A stretch of DNA of 64,000 nucleotides, from the NCBI RefSeq assembly GCF_026745355.1, contig NC_079207.1:34148514-34212513 (forward strand), written 5' to 3'. Shown in pieces: positions 23,289-33,806 of the stretch (position 1 is its first letter; each line of letters opens with the position of its first letter). A model generated the notes under the pieces. It was not told the origin of the DNA, ran no database searches, and saw only the letters and a program-made list of their open reading frames with translations. This DNA is from Beta vulgaris subsp. vulgaris (Eukaryota > Streptophyta > Magnoliopsida > Caryophyllales > Amaranthaceae). Made by a program: the position numbers and the translations under genes.

Positions 23289-23499
23289 CCCCTGCCCTTT
23301 ATCAACCAGTGCTCCACCATACCATCATCCCCACTATTGCCTTCTACCACCATCATTCCCTGCCCTTTATCAACCAATTCATCCACCATACCATCATCCC
23401 CATTATTTCCTTCTACCATCATTACATCCTGCATCTCCCTACTTTCGTTTCTCCACATCATGCTTGACTCTTCCTCCTCATTTAGCACATGAAAAGAGT

Positions 23500-24588
23500 T
23501 ATGGGTTGGGACACTTGTTTCTTTTTACCTCACACTCTTATTCCTCACCCCTATCTGCTGGAATCCATCTTTATCCTTCACTACTTCACCTTTCTTGACC
23601 CATATTTTCTTTCCTCCTTTATTCCTGCAAGCCTCCAGTTCATGCCCAAAGCCCTTGCACTGGGTACATTGAACGGGTCTCCATTCATATTCAACTTTTT
23701 ATTCCATCCTATTCCCATGTTCATTACAGAAGCAAGCATCAGGCAGAGCATCATTTATCCCTACTTCCACCATAACTCTAGCAAAACTCAATTTCTCCTT
23801 CTCTTTTGTTGCTTGATCCATTTTAACAACAGTCCCCACCATACCAGCTATTTTAAACAAAATTCTCTCCCTCGGTATTTGAAAGGAAGCTGAGGGAGCT
23901 TGATCCAAATAGGCACAGTCGACACATTATCCTTATCCATAGACATATCTGGGTCCCAAAGCTTAGTGATCAATGGTTTTTTATCAAAAAACATGAATCC
24001 ACTCGTCGTCACCTTAATACATGATTCCAGTGAATCAAATCTCACAATGAATAAGCCTTTGCCCACCATAGCTATTTTGTTAATTCCAAGTTTCCCCCAT
24101 ACTCTTCTAAAGTACCCATCCATCACTCACAATGGTGGATTTGCCCCCAATACAAAACACATAACAGTAGATGACCAAAACTCTACTTCCTCCTGTATGT
24201 CATCAGAATCAATTTTCGCAAGATTGAAAGAATTACTCACTTGGAGTTCCTGTCGCTCTACATCCTCTGCCCATGAAAGCCTTCTTGCAGCACCCAGCTC
24301 TTTTTCACTACTCTGAATAACATGAAGCCATTCCGATAATACCGACTGTTCTCCTAGCTTCTGACTAGATTCCATCACCGTTGTTACCGGAATATTCGCC
24401 CCTTCCTCTATCACTTCATTTTCAGCACCATTCGACTTTTCCGATATCGGGCTAGGCACATTTAGCACCGAAACACCAGTGACTTCATCAACACTCTTCG
24501 TTTTTCTAACCGGCGATGATGACGGACCGGACCCCTTATTCTTCCCTTTTCCTTTTTGGGCACTCTTCCTAGCTCGCCCTCTTGCCAT
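23500..24588 (-). pseudogene. LINE B ORF1 (DUF4283 and zinc knuckle)
   Basis: It starts at 24588 with MARGRARKSAQKGKGKNKG, a basic N-terminus. Residues 135-153 (EEVEFWSSTVMCFVLGANPPL) open the DUF4283 domain, and a TGA just after Leu-153 (at 24127) splits it from VWGKLGINKIAMVGKGLFIVRF. A CCHC knuckle CTQCKGFGHELEAC lies near 23640-23680. The protein would bind LINE RNA. The stop and a later frameshift mean it is not made whole. Confidence 0.9.
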
Positions 24589-24729
24589 GGCGTTAGTGTT
24601 AAGCTACACTGAAAGAGCAAAACCAATGGAACAGTGTTTCTAGAGATAAGGGAGAGTTTCTCTCTCTAGACCCATTTCACTGTAATTGGAGATAGCTATA
24701 TTATTATATATGAACTCTAATATTATACT

Positions 24730-24743
24730 CACTATTTATAGTT
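24730..24743. repeat. LINE B target site duplication, right copy
   Basis: CACTATTTATAGTT, identical to 19781-19794, next to the 5' end of LINE B. Confidence 0.92.
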
Positions 24744-26530
24744 ATTATTACACGAATTCAACCATAAAAGATCATGAGCGATATATAGACGTTTTCCAGG
24801 ACCCAAACTTTACCACTTATAGAAGCAATCACGCTTAACAAATATTGATTATGTACCATTGATTCATAGTAAGAAATAATTCATGTATCAATTAATTTTC
24901 AGGTTATGAAATCCATCTAAATAAGGTATAATGATATATACTATCAAGTACCAGCATAATTTATTTGATGATTTGGAATTCAAATTACATACCTAATCCA
25001 CGATTTATTTTTGACACCCTTCCTGGAAGAAACAAACAATGGTTAGTTCTCGCAATAAGGAAAAATAAATGTACTATGAAATAATATTGCAGCAAAACTT
25101 GTCCACCTATAAATCTTTGGATTTCAATAGTTCCTTTATGATAACTTCAGGAGATGCGAGGAAAGCCCCTCTAACGCTCAAGTTAATATTGTGTCTAAGT
25201 AAGATTTAGAGAGAGAAAGAAGAGAGAGAAGAATATTAGTGTTTAGAATAAACGTATAATAGTACATATTAAGCTATTTATAAAAGTACTATTCCTGTAA
25301 CATGGTGCGTAATCCTTTTACACATGTATGGGTTAGATGTTCCTGACATAAGGAATTATTCCCCTATTTTTTTCTTGTTAGATGATAGCCAACAAGACAA
25401 TATTATTGAAATGATCTTACGGGTTGTTGATGATGTTTTCTTGGTCGCAACGTGATATGGTGTTCGCAGACACCATGATAGGTCCACTAACATACTTGGA
25501 TTATATCCATACAAATAACCCCCCTAAAATCATTGGGGGTCTTGACTGCTAATGATGTAGCTTTCGACGCGAGCAGTGTTGTCGTACTTAATATATTGGG
25601 TGGTTAACCCGTTAGATATCACGTGTCACGTCACTTCAAGGAGTTCAAGAATTTCGAATAGTTAATCACTGCCTTTTCTGAAAATCTTGCCCACTTCATT
25701 TTTAGGGTTTTACGGTGCCTTAACACTTGGCAAAGATCTGAGAGGGAAGTTGAGGGGTTTTTAATCTTTGCTGTATATTCTGCGCTTATATAGGACAAAC
25801 TGTTTTTTTTTTTTAATTACTTTTTCTCCCAACTTCTTCATCTTCTTTTTTTATTTTGGGTAATGTTATATGTAGTAATGTAGCCTTAAGGGCTACATAT
25901 AAGCATTAAATACATGTCTTAAAATGGAAACAATTTATGAATTCATGACAAAATTTCACATCATTTGCGGTAATAAATGTTTGATTCAAATTTTTATTTC
26001 TATTTTGACCTTCTTATACATAGCCCTAAGGGCTATGTATATCATTTTCCTTTTATTTTTCTTTGGTTTTTGTGGTGAATTGACTCCATAACTGAACCTT
26101 TCTTTGCTCGAAACTTGGTCTTCCCTTAAAAGTTTCCTCTAAAAAGTTACTAAAAACTTGTTTTACTTTCCGAGGCATGTGGCTCTAGAATTTGTGTTTT
26201 TCTGCAATTTCTTTTCTGGGTATTTCGAGGGCTTGGACTTTGCTTTTCCGGTTATTTTTAGGTGAAAGCTTGCGTCTTTCTACGATCTTTTGTTCAGAGA
26301 CTATTTTTCATACTTTTCCGGCAATTCCTAACTGACTTTTGGGCTGTTTCTCATTTTCCGATGACTATGAGTTATTTGCTTTTTTCGGCGAGCTTTCTTT
26401 GTGCCAAGTATGCCTCCATTTTTTCTTGTTTTCGCCTAAGTTTTTACTCTTTCATTTCCATGCATCATGTCAGATCGGTCTGATAGCCAAAACAATCCTA
26501 CTGACGTGTTCATGATCGAGAGTGAACCCT
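24744..26530. other. Intron sequence without a convincing gene, possibly a truncated transposon leader
   Basis: No long frame is credible here. It has GA-rich (25205-25235) and T-rich tracts, a foldback element (25862-26046) and a CT/TTT-rich leader-like stretch. At 26469 the stretch runs into an ATG frame reading MSDRSDSQNNPTDVFMIESE that is cut after about 20 codons by the CACTA-like end at 26531. That resembles the start of a transposon gag-like gene, but it is too short to name. Confidence 0.5.
25862..26046. mobile_element. Small foldback element or MITE
   Basis: The ends are inverted relatives: TAGCCTTAAGGGCTACATAT at the left and ATACATAGCCCTAAGGGCTA at the right, each itself nearly palindromic around AAGGGCT. 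About 185 bp, AT-rich, no coding capacity. No clear target duplication was found, so the class is open. Confidence 0.6.
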
Positions 26531-26665
26531 CACTAGAGGAAAAAAAAAATAGGGCTGCGTTGGAAGGGCTGCATTTTTACAGAAAACCGCAGTCCTTTTA
26601 GTGAAGGGCTGTGTTTTTTAAAAAACGCAGCCCTATAAGCCATAAAGGGCTGCGTTTTTAAAAAA
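26531..26665. mobile_element. CACTA-like left terminus fragment
   Basis: It starts CACTAGAGGAAAAAAAAAA and carries alternating AGGGCTGCGTTTTT and AAAAACGCAGCCCT blocks. The plan is the same as the larger CACTA start at 49661, with a related motif. It is cut short where the LINE remnant begins. Confidence 0.75.
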
Positions 26666-27720
26666 CTGAAATCCCTACGTTGTCATCTTCTATAGTGTTA
26701 AATCCCACAATAAACACACCCCTACCCACCATAGCAATTTTATTAATCCCTAAAACACCCCAAATACATCGAAAATAACCCTCCATTACTGTTAAAGATG
26801 GATTAGCCCCCAACACATAGGAAACAACAATCGATGACCAATATTCAACCTCTTCTTGTATATCCTTAGAATAAATTATAACAACATTGAAAGGGATACT
26901 TACAGTATTTTGCAATTATTCTGATTCCATTGCCCACGACATTCTCCTCGCAGCGCTAACTTCCTTTGTGCTACTTTGGATGACATTAAGCCAATCTGAT
27001 AGAATAGTTTTCTAGAGGTTGGCATGGGCCGGGCCGGGCCGACAAGATTTGGGCCCGGCCCGAACCCGCACAAGGCCTGACCCAGCACGTTGTCCGCTAC
27101 ATGGATTGCGGGCCTATCACGGTCAAGAAATTTTATGTTACGCCTGCATCGGCACGAGCCCGCGTGGGCCGGCCCGCTGGCCGAACGCTCTTTTTTCTTT
27201 TTTTTTGGCTAAAACTATCAAAAATATATAAAAAAAACAACACAAAACACGGGCCAGGCACGCAGGAGGCACGAGCCCAGACCGCGGGCCCATGAAATTT
27301 TTTTTAAAATTTCAAGCCCGGCCCGGCACGGCCTGCCATTTCCCCAAGCCCGCGGGCTGAGCCCGTGAACAGGCTCGGGACGTCCCATGCCTAGGGTTAG
27401 TTTTCTCCATTGATTGCTGAACACAGTCCTCCGTAGATGCCCCAGAATTACTTCAGTCACCTTATCCAACTTGATCTCCTCAATAATCGTCTTCTCCAAT
27501 ATAGGACTAGGCACATTTAAAACTGTAACCCCTGTAACTTCATAGACACTTTTTGTTTTCTTTACCGGCAATGAGGACGGTCCAGATGCTTTAGCGTTTC
27601 CCTTCCCCTTCTGAGCGCTTTTCTTAGCTCCCCTCCCCCTTGCCATGGCACCAACATAACTTGGGCAAATCGCCTTAGGCTACGCTGAGAGATACAGAAA
27701 TTCTGACCACAAATTTGTGA
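26666..27720 (-). mobile_element. LINE remnant (ORF1 and 5' UTR), same family as LINE B, split by a MITE
   Basis: The minus strand encodes MARGRGAKKSAQKGKGNAKA (start at 27646). After the MITE, reading resumes with an ILSDWLNVIQSS segment, then EEVEYWSSIVVSYVLGANPS and GINKIAMVGRGVFIVGF. It is truncated near 26670, before the zinc knuckle. Only ORF1 is left. Confidence 0.88.
27014..27398. mobile_element. 385-bp GC-rich hAT-type MITE
   Basis: It is flanked by the perfect 8-bp duplication AGTTTTCT (27006-27013 and 27399-27406). The ends carry GGCATGGGCC and its inverted relative CCCATGCC, followed by GGGCCGGGCC-rich blocks. The 8-bp duplication and the GGCCCGGCCC style fit nonautonomous hAT elements. 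Removing it restores the LINE ORF1 reading. Confidence 0.88.
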
Positions 27721-27744
27721 CCAATATATAATTGTTTTTGTTTC

Positions 27745-28155
27745 AGGATATTTTAGTATGTCTAGTTCCTCTTTGTTTATTGGAAGGGTAAGAAGCAAGG
27801 CACTATCTCACGCTCTTCCGCTAAAGCCGAATATTGGGCCATGGCGTTTTGTCGTGCTGAAATTAAATGGTTGCGATTTGCTCTTGCCTCCCTTGGGGTT
27901 TTTCACTTTTCTCCATTCCGTCTTTATTGTGATAACCAAGCCGCCTTTCATATTGCCGCTAACCCCATTTTTCATGAGTGGACCAATAAAGCATATTGAC
28001 ATTGCTTGTCATTTTATTCTAGAGTTGCTCGTATATTCGCACATCTTTGGAGTTGGCTGATTTGTTTACTAAAGCTCTTGGTGATGCACCTACATAGTTT
28101 TCTTCTTCATTGGGCAAGTTGGTCATTTGTAACCCTCACGCGCGAGGGGGACTAT
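27745..28155 (+). pseudogene. Copia RNase H tail, Ale/Retrofit-like fragment
   Basis: The plus strand reads ISRSSAKAEYWAMAFCRAEI, KWLRFALASLGV, LYCDNQAAFHIAANPIFHE and, after frame breaks, LADLFTKALG. These are the RNase H signature and the C-terminus of Copia pol. AKAEY and CDNQAA hold the catalytic Glu and Asp. A purine-rich GAGGGGGACTA precedes the next LTR. The upstream pol is missing. This is a different Copia lineage from elements A and B, which read TLSxxEAEYMALTEA. Confidence 0.82.
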
Positions 28156-28710
28156 TGGGATTAGTTTCCAATATAATTTATGTAAGAATACGTTGAATGT
28201 GTTCGACGAAATGCGTAGAAATAGCTAATATGGAGGTTCGGCCAATCGGGTCAGGTAGAGCCTCCCGATCGGGCCTGAAACAAACGTCTCAGCGATGGTA
28301 GTTTTGTAGGGCACCCAATGGCGTCAGGCGTGATGGGGCGTGTCAACAAACAATGATCGGGCTCCTCAGTGAACAACGATCGGGTGTGGTCGCCCGATCG
28401 AGCCCGCGTCAGTCTGGGGTTTGGGAAAAAGTTCCCTCCTGATTGGGCGAATATCGCCCGACCCGATCGGTAGTGGCTCGTTTAATGCGGAAAAGCGTTT
28501 TTGACCCGGGGGTATAAATAGTTTATTAACCTAATTGTTTTAGACTACGAATTAAGTATAATTGTCTCTATCGTCTGGTTTTCCTCACATAATAAAATAT
28601 TTTCTCTCGACCTGTGGACGTAGCCAAATTGGTGAACTACGTAAATCTGTTGTGTGTTTTTCATTGTTTTACATTCGATTATTTGTTTCTTTCTCACGTC
28701 CGTTATAAAA
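28156..28710 (+). repeat. Copia A 5' LTR
   Basis: It begins TGGGATTAGTTTCC and ends near CGTTATAAAA. It aligns with the reverse complement of the Copia B LTRs, including the GATCGGGCGAATATCGCCCGA-like palindromic blocks, a TATAAATAG box at about 28512 and the GACGTAGCCAAATTGGTGAA block. The TATAAATAG is a likely promoter. Confidence 0.8.
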
Positions 28711-28713
28711 AAT

Positions 28714-28725
28714 TGGTAGCAAGAG
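28714..28725 (+). other. Copia A primer binding site
   Basis: TGGTAGCAAGAG just after the LTR. Copia B has TGGTATCAAGAGC in the same place, close to the usual initiator-Met site. Confidence 0.75.
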
Positions 28726-28751
28726 TTTTGTGTTCGATCTGTGTAAGAAAG

Positions 28752-29574
28752 ATGTCTGGGATAATTGTGAAAATTGATAAATTTACTAGGAGAAATAGTT
28801 TCAATCTGTGGCAAATCAAGATGTGGGCTTTACTGAAGCAACACGGATTGTGGGCACCGTTGGCAAAGAAGTCAACGGATTCACTTACCGTTGAGATGGA
28901 AATTCTAGAGGAAAAGGCTTCAACAATTATGTTGTGTCTTTCAGACGACATAATTACTGAAGCCGAGGAGCAGGAAACCGCCGCCGGTCTCTGGTTGAAG
29001 TTAGAGAGTCTATACATGACGGAATCTCTAACCAGCAAGTTGGTCATGAAGCAACGTCTGTTCAGCCTTCGTATGTAGAAAGGTACGTCTCTGAGGGACC
29101 ATCTAGATAAACTGAATATTATCTTATTAGATCTTCGTAATATTGATGTTAAAGTAAATGATTGAGTTGGTGCTTTAATTTTGTTAGTATTATTGCTTTA
29201 TCGTATGAGAATTGTTTGGATTCTTTTATTGTTGGGAAAGATATTCTGTCATTATGAGAATAAAATATGTTCTTCATACTAGCAAGGTACGTCATCAGGC
29301 ATCTGATTCTAGTACAAAAAATCAGGCATCGGGTTTAGTTTTTACTGGCGGTAAGGGACAAAGAAAATCTAGTAAAAAGAAAACCAACCATAAAAATCGA
29401 ATTCTAAGGGCCCTAAAACTACTGATGTCTGTAATTACTGTAAGAAAAGGGCATTGGAAAAATGAATGTCGTAAAAAAAATAAGCAGCAGGAAAAGAATG
29501 AGGGTTATGTTGCTCTGGCAGATTCTGAAGGTAACTCTGAGGAAGACCTGACCCTAGTTGCTAATAACCAGTAA
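28752..29574 (+). pseudogene. Copia A gag
   Basis: It starts MSGIIVKIDKFTRRNSFNLW and has a Copia gag domain (LWAPLAKKSTDSL, GLWLKLESLYMTESLTSKL). A stop at 29076-29078 and frame changes follow. A zinc-knuckle remnant (CNYCKK, GHWKNEC in a shifted frame) lies near 29430-29470. The corresponding protein in Copia B starts MSEMNVKIDKFTRKNSFNL. Confidence 0.87.
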
Positions 29575-29589
29575 CATTGTAGGGATGTG

Positions 29590-30790
29590 TAGGTTCTTGA
29601 TTGTGGAGCATCATATCATATTGGTCCATGCAGGGAGTGGTTTTCGACTTATGAGCAGATAGATGGGGGCAATGTTTCTATGGCAACAGTGCTGCCTGCA
29701 AAGTAGTTAGAATAGGCTCCATCAGGTTGAGGACTTATGATGGTATATTATGCACCTTGAGCAGAGTTAGGCATGTTCCTCTGATGACAAAGAATCTGAT
29801 ATCTTCGAGTCTTCTTGATAGCAAGGATTTCAGTTTTCAAGGTGAAGGTGGTGTTATGAGTGTCTACAAAGGTATGAAGCTGGATATGAAAAGTATTAAA
29901 ATGGTACCTTATATTTTATTCAAGGTTATACTATGACATGTTCTGCTGATGTTGCGTCATCTGAGATTCACAAGGAGGATATGACCAAGTTGTGGCATAT
30001 GAGACTTGGACATATGGGTGAAAGGGGGATGCAAATTCTGTCAAAAATGGATCTTTTATGTGGGCACACAGTGCGGATCTAGAGTTATGCGAACATTGGT
30101 TTTTTAGGAAGCTTCATCGAAGTAAGTTTTCCAAAGGTTGTTCATACAACAAAGGGTACACTTGATTATATCCATTCTGACTGTTGGAGTCCTTCCCGAG
30201 TTGAATCTATTGGAGGTCACAAGTACTTTTTGTCGATGATAGATGATTATTCAAGAATGACTTGGGTAGTTATGATGAAGTATAAAAGTGAGGCTTTCAA
30301 GAATTTCAAGCAGTGGAAGGCTTTAGTGGTAAATCAAGCTGAAAGGAAGATCAAAAAGGTTGCGTACTGATACTGATCTGGAATTTTGTTGGTCTGAGTT
30401 TAATGAGTTCTGCAAAAATAAAGGGATTGCTCGCCATCATACTGTTAGGAATACGCCACAATAGAAACGGAGTAGCAGAACGCAGGAATCAGACATTGTT
30501 GGAGAGAGCGAGGTGCATGCTCTCTAATGCTGGGTTAGCTAGAAGACTTTGGGCAAAAGCTGTAAGTACAACTTGTTATTCGATCAATCGTGGACCTCAC
30601 ACAGGTTTTTGATTGTAAAACACCTTATGAGGTGTGGTCTGGTGAGGCTGCATGCAGATTATCCTTTGTTAAGAGTTTTTTGTTCTACTGTTTATTATCA
30701 TGTAAGTGAGGGTAAATTAGAACCTAGAGCTAAGAAGGGTGTATTTGTGGGTTTTGGGAGTGGAGTTAAGGACTATATAATCTAGTCACC
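29590..30790 (+). pseudogene. Copia A protease and integrase
   Basis: The protease motif is LDCGASYHIG (the Ser of the usual DSGAS is Cys). GAG-pre-integrase residues follow (MRLGHMGERGMQ-like near 30000). The integrase core shows LDYIHSDCW (first Asp), MIDDYSRMTWV (second Asp region) and, in another frame, NGVAERRNQTLLERARCML, which holds the catalytic Glu. Several stops break it. Confidence 0.85.
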
Positions 30791-30901
30791 TTCGGAGAGT
30801 CGAGTTATACTCAGTAGAAGTGTAACATTTGATGAAAATTATATGCTTAACTCTCCTCTGAAGTCTGCTTAACTCTCCTCTGAAGTCTGCTTAACTCTCT
30901 T

Positions 30902-32684
30902 GTGAAGTCTACTATGGTGTTTGTTAGTAGCAATGTTGATAAACAGGTGGAGCTGCAAGTCACTCATGGTGAGAGTGAATCACAACACCAAGGTGGAGAA
31001 GATCAACATGGTACTACTGAATCTTCTAGTCATCAGTCAACCTCATCAGAAGCACATCGATCGAGCATAGAACTTGATAGAGCTAAAAGAGTTGGTGTGG
31101 GACCTCGAAGGAGGTATGGTTTTAAGGATATGGTTGCTTATGAACTGCAAGTTGCTGAAGAGGTAGAGGTGGACAATCATGATCCATCCACCTATAAAGA
31201 ATTTGTTTCCGGTAGCGAGTTTGCTCAATGGCCCGCTGCAATGGGAGACGAGATGGAGTCTCTAGATAAGAATAAGACTTGGGAGCCAGTCAAACATCCT
31301 AAGGAGAGAAAGATTGTCACGTGCAAATGGATTTTCAAGAAGAAGGAAGGGACCTCGCCTTCTAAGAGAGCCAAGTATAAAGCTCGGGTTTTGGCAAGAG
31401 GGTTCACACAGAGGGAAGAAGTTGGTTATAATGAGATTTTGTCACCAATAGTCAGAAATACTTCAATCAGGGTGTTACTAGCAATAATAGTTGCACATCA
31501 GGATCTTGAACTTGAGCAATTAGATGTGAAAACAACTTTCCTACATGATGGGTTCCAAGTTCCTGAAAAAGAAGATTATGTTTGCAAGTTGAAGAATTCC
31601 TTATATGGACTAAAGTAGTCTCCTAGGCAGTGGTACAAACGGTTTGATATTTATATGATTAAGTTAGGCTACAACAAGAGTTTGTATGATTGTTGTGTGT
31701 ATCACAACAAGCTGGATGATGGATCATTGATTTATCTGATTCTGTATGTAGATGATATGCTCATAGCACCCAGATCCTTCATCTCAAACTCGGCACTAAG
31801 AAGACCCTTGAACCTCTGAATTGCGAAAAAAGATTTTGGGGGTGGAGATTTATAGGGAAAGAGATGAGGGGAAGCTTTTCTTGTCATAGAAAGGTTACAT
31901 TCAAAAGATTTTGTCAAGGTTTGGCATGTCAACAGCCAAACCTATAGATACTCCAAGTACGTCCAATAATCATTTGTCTGTTGCTTTTGCACCCAAGTTT
32001 GCTAAGGAGAAGGAGTACATGAGTCAAGTTCCTTAGGCTAGTGCAGTAGGGAGCTTCATGTATGCTATGGTTTGGGCTAAGCCGAATCTTGCACATGCAA
32101 TTAGTGTTGTTAGTAGGTTCATGGGTGATCCTGGTAAGGAGCACTGACAAGCAGTCAAGAGGATTTTCTGTTACCTTAGAAGTACGTCTGATATTGGTCT
32201 TATTCATGGGAATGATACTCAATGTTTAGTAAGTGGTTATTCTCATTCTAATTATGTTGGAGATGTTGACGGTAGGAGGTCCATGACTAGTTATGTATTT
32301 ACTCTTGGTGGCTCTGTTGTTAGTTAGAAGGCAACTTTGCAGGCTACATTCACTTTGTCTGCTACTGAAGTAGAGTAAATGGTGTTGACAGAAGCTACTA
32401 AAGAGGGTATATGGTTAAAAGGGCTAGTCGGTTATCTTGGTTTACATCACGATCAAGCTATTGTGCATTGTGATAGTTTGAGTGCAATATGCTTAGCCAA
32501 GGATCAAGTCCATCATAAGAGGACTATGCATATTGGTATGAGATATCATTTTCTGAGGAGTGAGACAAGGGTTAAGGTGGAGAAGGTAGGTACAACTGAT
32601 AATCCTGCTGATATGTTAAACAAGCCGGTTCCACAAAGTAAGTTTCAACATTGTTTGAACTTACTCAATGTTCGTGATTGTTAG
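30902..32684 (+). pseudogene. Copia A reverse transcriptase and RNase H
   Basis: The RT starts with FAQWPAAMGDEMESLDKN, then KWIFKKKEG, ARVLARGFTQREEV, LEQLDVKTTFLHD (usually AFLHG) and the catalytic YVDDMLIA (about 31747). RNase H at 32340-32684 has EATKEGIWLKGL, VHCDSLSAICLAKD and ADMLNKPV. Premature stops lie at 31616 and in several later places. Confidence 0.88.
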
Positions 32685-32765
32685 TTGCCCTCGTGGGGAA
32701 AGTCTAGGGTCCTTAGGGGCTAATCTGGCGTGGTTATCTTTTGGGACAAATCTGTTGTTACACTC

Positions 32766-33168
32766 TTCAGGAATTGCTCGAATTCATATGTTGTGCATTT
32801 ATGGCAAGAACATTGGTACTTTTGTTACCATCAAAACATGTTATATCGTACAGTACTATTTCTAGCTTCCTCAGTGCAATTTTGCAACAAAAATACTTCA
32901 CTGGAATTACCAGCAAACCTGAATCTTTTCTCATCTAAGGTAAAGTATATGAATAGGAGAAATGCAATTGAAAGTAGCATTAATGAAGGTGGTGTTGATA
33001 ATACGCACTGATTGATCTCTATAAGAAATTTCCTCTATGGCATAAGTATCTTGAGAGTGAACCGTGATTGGCTGATTTGCTGTTACAACTTACAATTGAC
33101 ATGGAAGCCTCCGTAGCCACAGAACAATTTATGTTGGCCTTGAATATAAAAAGGGTAAGTAATGGAAT
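32766..33168 (+). other. Unidentified exon-like host sequence ending in a splice donor
   Basis: Past the end of Copia A, the plus strand has coding-looking frames. One reads NLFSSKVKYMNRRNAIESSI, and after a one-base frame change another reads LIDLYKKFPLWHKYLESEP and LADLLLQLTIDMEASVATEQ. It ends in AAAAGG followed by GTAAGT, a perfect donor. I do not recognise the protein. The last 280 bp are repeated at 33807-34086. It may be a captured gene fragment or part of a host gene on the opposite strand to the kinase. Confidence 0.45.
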
Positions 33169-33803
33169 TGTTATGACACACGTGAGAGATAAACAAATAA
33201 TGAATGTAAAACAATGAAAAACAGACAACAGATTTACGTGATTCACCAATTTGGCTACGTCCATGGGCAAAGAGATAGAATATTTTATTATGTGAGGAAA
33301 ACTTGATTACAGATAGAATTAGACTTTATTCGTCGTATAAATCAATTAGTTTAATAACCTATTTATACTCCCGTCAGAAAAACGCGTTTCCGAGTTAACC
33401 GGGCACCCGCCCGATCGGGTCGGGCGACATTCGCCCGATCAGGCGGTAATTACTAATCCTCAAATGCATTGCGGGCCCGGTCGGGCAAAACATGCCCTAC
33501 CGTTGTTCGCTAAAGGCGCCCAACGGCATCGAGCGAACAACGATAACAGCTACCAACGAATTGTCTCGGGCCCGATCAGCGGTACTCCAAAACCACCTTT
33601 TGAAGCATTTCGTCGAACACATTCAAGGCACTTATTCTTACAAATCTCCAACTTGACTTGAATCCTCCCACAATAAACAAGAAAACAGATGCATTGATCA
33701 CAACGCCCAAAATCTCCCTACAAACAGACTTGTCCCAAAAGACAACCAGAGCATAATATGTCCCTAAGACCCCAGAATTGCCCCAAGAGGGCAACTAACA
33801 ATC
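32887..33803. repeat. Tandem duplication, first copy (917 bp)
   Basis: It contains exon-like flank, a Copia B-type LTR and 130 bp of Copia B 3' UTR. It is repeated at 33807-34721. The only differences I see are four one-base changes in homopolymer length. The three bases CCT (33804-33806) lie at the junction. Confidence 0.92.
33169..33670 (-). repeat. Copia B-type LTR in the first duplicate copy
   Basis: It runs TGTTATGACACACG to TCCTCCCA on the plus strand (LTR start TGGGAGGATTCAAG on the minus strand). The sequence is essentially identical to 34087-34588. GC-rich palindromic CGCCCGATCGGG-type blocks occur in its middle. Confidence 0.88.
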
Positions 33804-33806
33804 CCT

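Larger units (their letters stand above)
19795..24729 (-). mobile_element. LINE B, full-length L1-type element, minus strand
   Basis: A 4935-bp element bounded by a perfect 14-bp duplication, with the poly(A) tail read as T at 19795-19804. The order on the minus strand is a short 5' UTR, ORF1 (DUF4283 and zinc knuckle) and ORF2 (endonuclease, RT, zf-RVT). It is of the same family as LINE A and the remnant at 26666-27720. Several frame breaks inactivate it. It sits in the kinase gene intron in the same orientation as the gene. Confidence 0.95.
28156..32765 (+). mobile_element. Copia A (Tork-like), plus strand, without a 3' LTR
   Basis: It has a 5' LTR (28156-28710), a PBS, gag, protease, integrase, RT and RNase H in Copia order, and a 3' UTR whose match to element B ends near 32765. 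Many changes turn CAG or TGG into TAG (for example after LYGLK at about 31617, and at about 32327), as expected from deamination of methylated cytosine. It faces Copia B tail to tail. It is close kin of B but more decayed. Confidence 0.88.

Noticed and set aside
22221..24316. Plus-strand frames opposite LINE B, including a Pro/His-rich one near 23257-23598
   Set aside because: They are antisense shadows of LINE B ORF1 and ORF2. The Pro/His runs come from GGTGGA-type codons on the coding strand.
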